Shown here piece after piece: positions 26,106-27,746 of a stretch of DNA of 27,746 bases (the first letter of the stretch is position 1; every line of letters starts with the position of its first letter). This stretch comes from Rhodocyclaceae bacterium (GTDB lineage Bacteria > Pseudomonadota > Gammaproteobacteria > Burkholderiales > Rhodocyclaceae). Both the position numbers and the translations under genes were made by a program. The notes beneath the pieces are model-generated. The model was not told the DNA's origin and did not search any database. It was given only the letters and a program-made list of their open reading frames with translations. The DNA lies in contig JADJEF010000015.1 in the NCBI GenBank assembly GCA_016702335.1, positions 1 through 27,746 of the forward strand, written 5' to 3'.

Positions 26106-27746
26106 ATGAACGCCCCCGACAAGCTCGCCCACCTGCTCGCCCTACGCGCAGGCCCCTTCCCACCTCCACCAAGGGCGCCATCGCCGGCAACCGGCCGGAC
26201 CTGCGCGTGCCGGTGCGCGACGTGCGCCTGACCAGCGGGCGCGAGGTGTCCTTCTACGACACGTCGGGCCCGTACACCGACCCGGCGGCTGCGATCGACG
26301 TGCGGCGGGGCCTGGGGCTCGTGCGCGGCGCCTGGATCGTCGAGCGCGGCGGCGACCACCAAGCTACGAGGCCGCCTGGCCCACATCCTGGACGACGGCG
26401 GCAAGCTGGAGGCGCGCGACGCCGAGCGCATCGATCAGTGCGCCGGCGGCCTGCCCCGCTGCAGCGCCAGCCGCGCCGCGCCAGGCCGGCGCCAACGTCA
26501 CGCAGATGCACTACGCGCGGCGCGGCATTTGTCACGCCGGAGATGGAGTACATCGCCCTGCGCGAGAACGGCCGCACAGGTGGACGAGGAATTCCTGGGC
26601 GACGCGAAGCTGAGGCGCGCCGGCGCAGCAACCCCATGGGCGCCACGATTCCGCAAATCATCACGCCTGAGTTCGTGCGCGACGAGGTGGCGCGCGGCCG
26701 CGCCATCATCGGCCAACATCAACCACCCGGAAGTCGAGCCGATGATCATCGGCACGCAACTCCGCGTGAAGATCAACGCCAACATCGGCAACAGCGCCGT
26801 CACCTCCAGCATCGAGGAAGAAGTGGAAAAGCTGGTCTGGGCCATCCGCTGGGGCGCCGACAACGTGATGGACCTTTCCACGGGCCGCAACATCCACCAC
26901 GCGCGACTGGATCATCCGCAATTCGCCCGTGCCCATCGGCACCGTGCCGATCTACCAGGCGCTCGAAAAGTGGGCGGCATCGCCGAAGACCTGACGTGGG
27001 AGATCTTCCGCGACACGCTGATCGAACAAGCCGAGCAAGGGGTGGACTACTTCACCATCCACGCCGGCGTGCGCCTGCCCTTCATCCACCTGACGGCCAA
27101 CCGCGTGACGGGCATCGTCAGCCGGGGCGGCTCCATCAGCCAAGTGGTGCGTTGCGCACCACCAGAAGCTTCCTCTACACGCACTTCGAGGACATCTGCG
27201 ACATCATGAAGGCGTATGACGTGTCCTTCAGCCTGGGCGACGGCCTGCGCCCCGGCTGCGCGTCCGGACGCCAACGACGAGGCGCAGTTCGCCGAGCTGC
27301 ACGTTGGGCGAGCTGACCCAGGTGGCCTGGAAGCACGACGTGCAGACCATGATCGAAGGCCCCGGCCGCGTGCCCGCACCTGATCAAGCCAACATGACCG
27401 AGCAGCTCAAGCACTGCCACGAGGGCGCCGTTCTACACCCTGGGCCCGCTCACCATCGACATCGCGCCCGGCTACGACCATCGCCAGCGCCATTGGCGCC
27501 GCCATGATCGGCTGGATGGGCACCGCCGTACGTGTGCTACGTCACCAAGGAACACCTAGGCCTGCCCGACCGCGACGACGTGAAGCGGGGCATCATCGCC
27601 TACAAGATCGCCGCCCACGCGGCCGACGTCGCCAAAGGGCCACCCGGCGGCGTGCGAGGGACGACGCGATCAGCCCGCGCGCTTCGAGTTCCGCTGGGAA
27701 GACCAGTTCAACCTGGGTCTGGACCCCGACACCGCGCGTGAATTCC
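26106..27746 (+). CDS. thiC: Phosphomethylpyrimidine synthase ThiC (partial at right edge, many frameshifts)
   Basis: Radical-SAM enzyme that makes the thiamine pyrimidine (HMP-P) from aminoimidazole ribotide. ATG 26106 (MNAPDKLAHLLAL) follows CAGGAGAC. Family sequence follows in changing frames: RPDLRVPVRDV, EVSFYDTSGPYTDPAAAIDV, AGANVTQMHYAR, ITPEMEYIALREN, NPMGATIPQIITPEFVRDEV, INHPEVEPMIIG, NANIGNSAVTSSIEEEVEKL, GADNVMDLSTGRNIH, DYFTIHAGVRLPFI, SFLYTHFEDICDIMKAYDVS, MIEGPGRVP, FYTLGPLTIDIAPGYDHI, MIGWMGTA, CYVTKEHLGLPDRDDVKRG. About 545 of the usual 630 residues are present; the CxxCxxxxC iron-sulfur motif would lie past the window. At least eight frame changes in an otherwise conserved housekeeping enzyme point to sequencing errors. 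Confidence 0.95.

Noticed and set aside
26106..27746. thiC as a pseudogene
   Set aside because: Conserved motifs are present along the full length and the upstream riboswitch is well preserved; the breaks look like read errors.
1..27746. CRISPR array
   Set aside because: No regularly spaced direct repeats were seen.

Overview
The window looks like GC-rich chromosomal DNA of a betaproteobacterium, most likely Burkholderiales/Comamonadaceae. This rests on codon use, an E. coli-type LexA box, and the style of thiC, UmuD and VirB proteins; the genus is inference. The right end (tRNA-Asn, then a TPP riboswitch and thiC, cut by the window edge) reads as core chromosome. Everything to the left is accessory in character.

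Layout, left to right. 1-4171 (minus): start of a VirB-type conjugation cluster, with a secreted unknown protein, virB1, virB2, virB3 and virB4 (running off the left edge). 4337-7039: an SOS module, umuD-umuC (minus) divergent from a yedK/SRAP gene (plus), sharing one near-consensus LexA box. 7222-10735: an AAA ATPase plus subtilisin-like protease pair that matches the IetAS antiphage/plasmid-stability system. 10893-14404: a complete RIT (recombinase-in-trio) element with three tyrosine recombinases and perfect 35-bp terminal inverted repeats. 14403-15596: a LuxR-type regulator whose stop codon touches the RIT end, and an unknown gene. 15796-19596: an ACT-domain protein, a fatty-acid desaturase, an SSS-like transporter and an ArgP-like LysR regulator. 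20346-25303: a small membrane protein, then a divergent pair made of a large helix-turn-helix protein of unknown function (with a possible small partner) and a beta-CASP metallo-beta-lactamase nuclease, separated by a palindromic operator-like site. 25280-25838: an AlpA-like regulator, repeats, a terminator and tRNA-Asn. 25919-27746: TPP riboswitch and thiC.

Most genes, including the housekeeping gene thiC, are broken by one or more single-base frameshifts, while the protein on both sides of each break is well conserved. I read this as sequencing indel error, not as gene decay. Gene limits below therefore span several reading frames.

The best candidate for an undescribed system is the HTH large protein / beta-CASP nuclease divergent pair at 20573-25303. 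The best recognised mobile/defence content is IetAS next to the intact RIT element.
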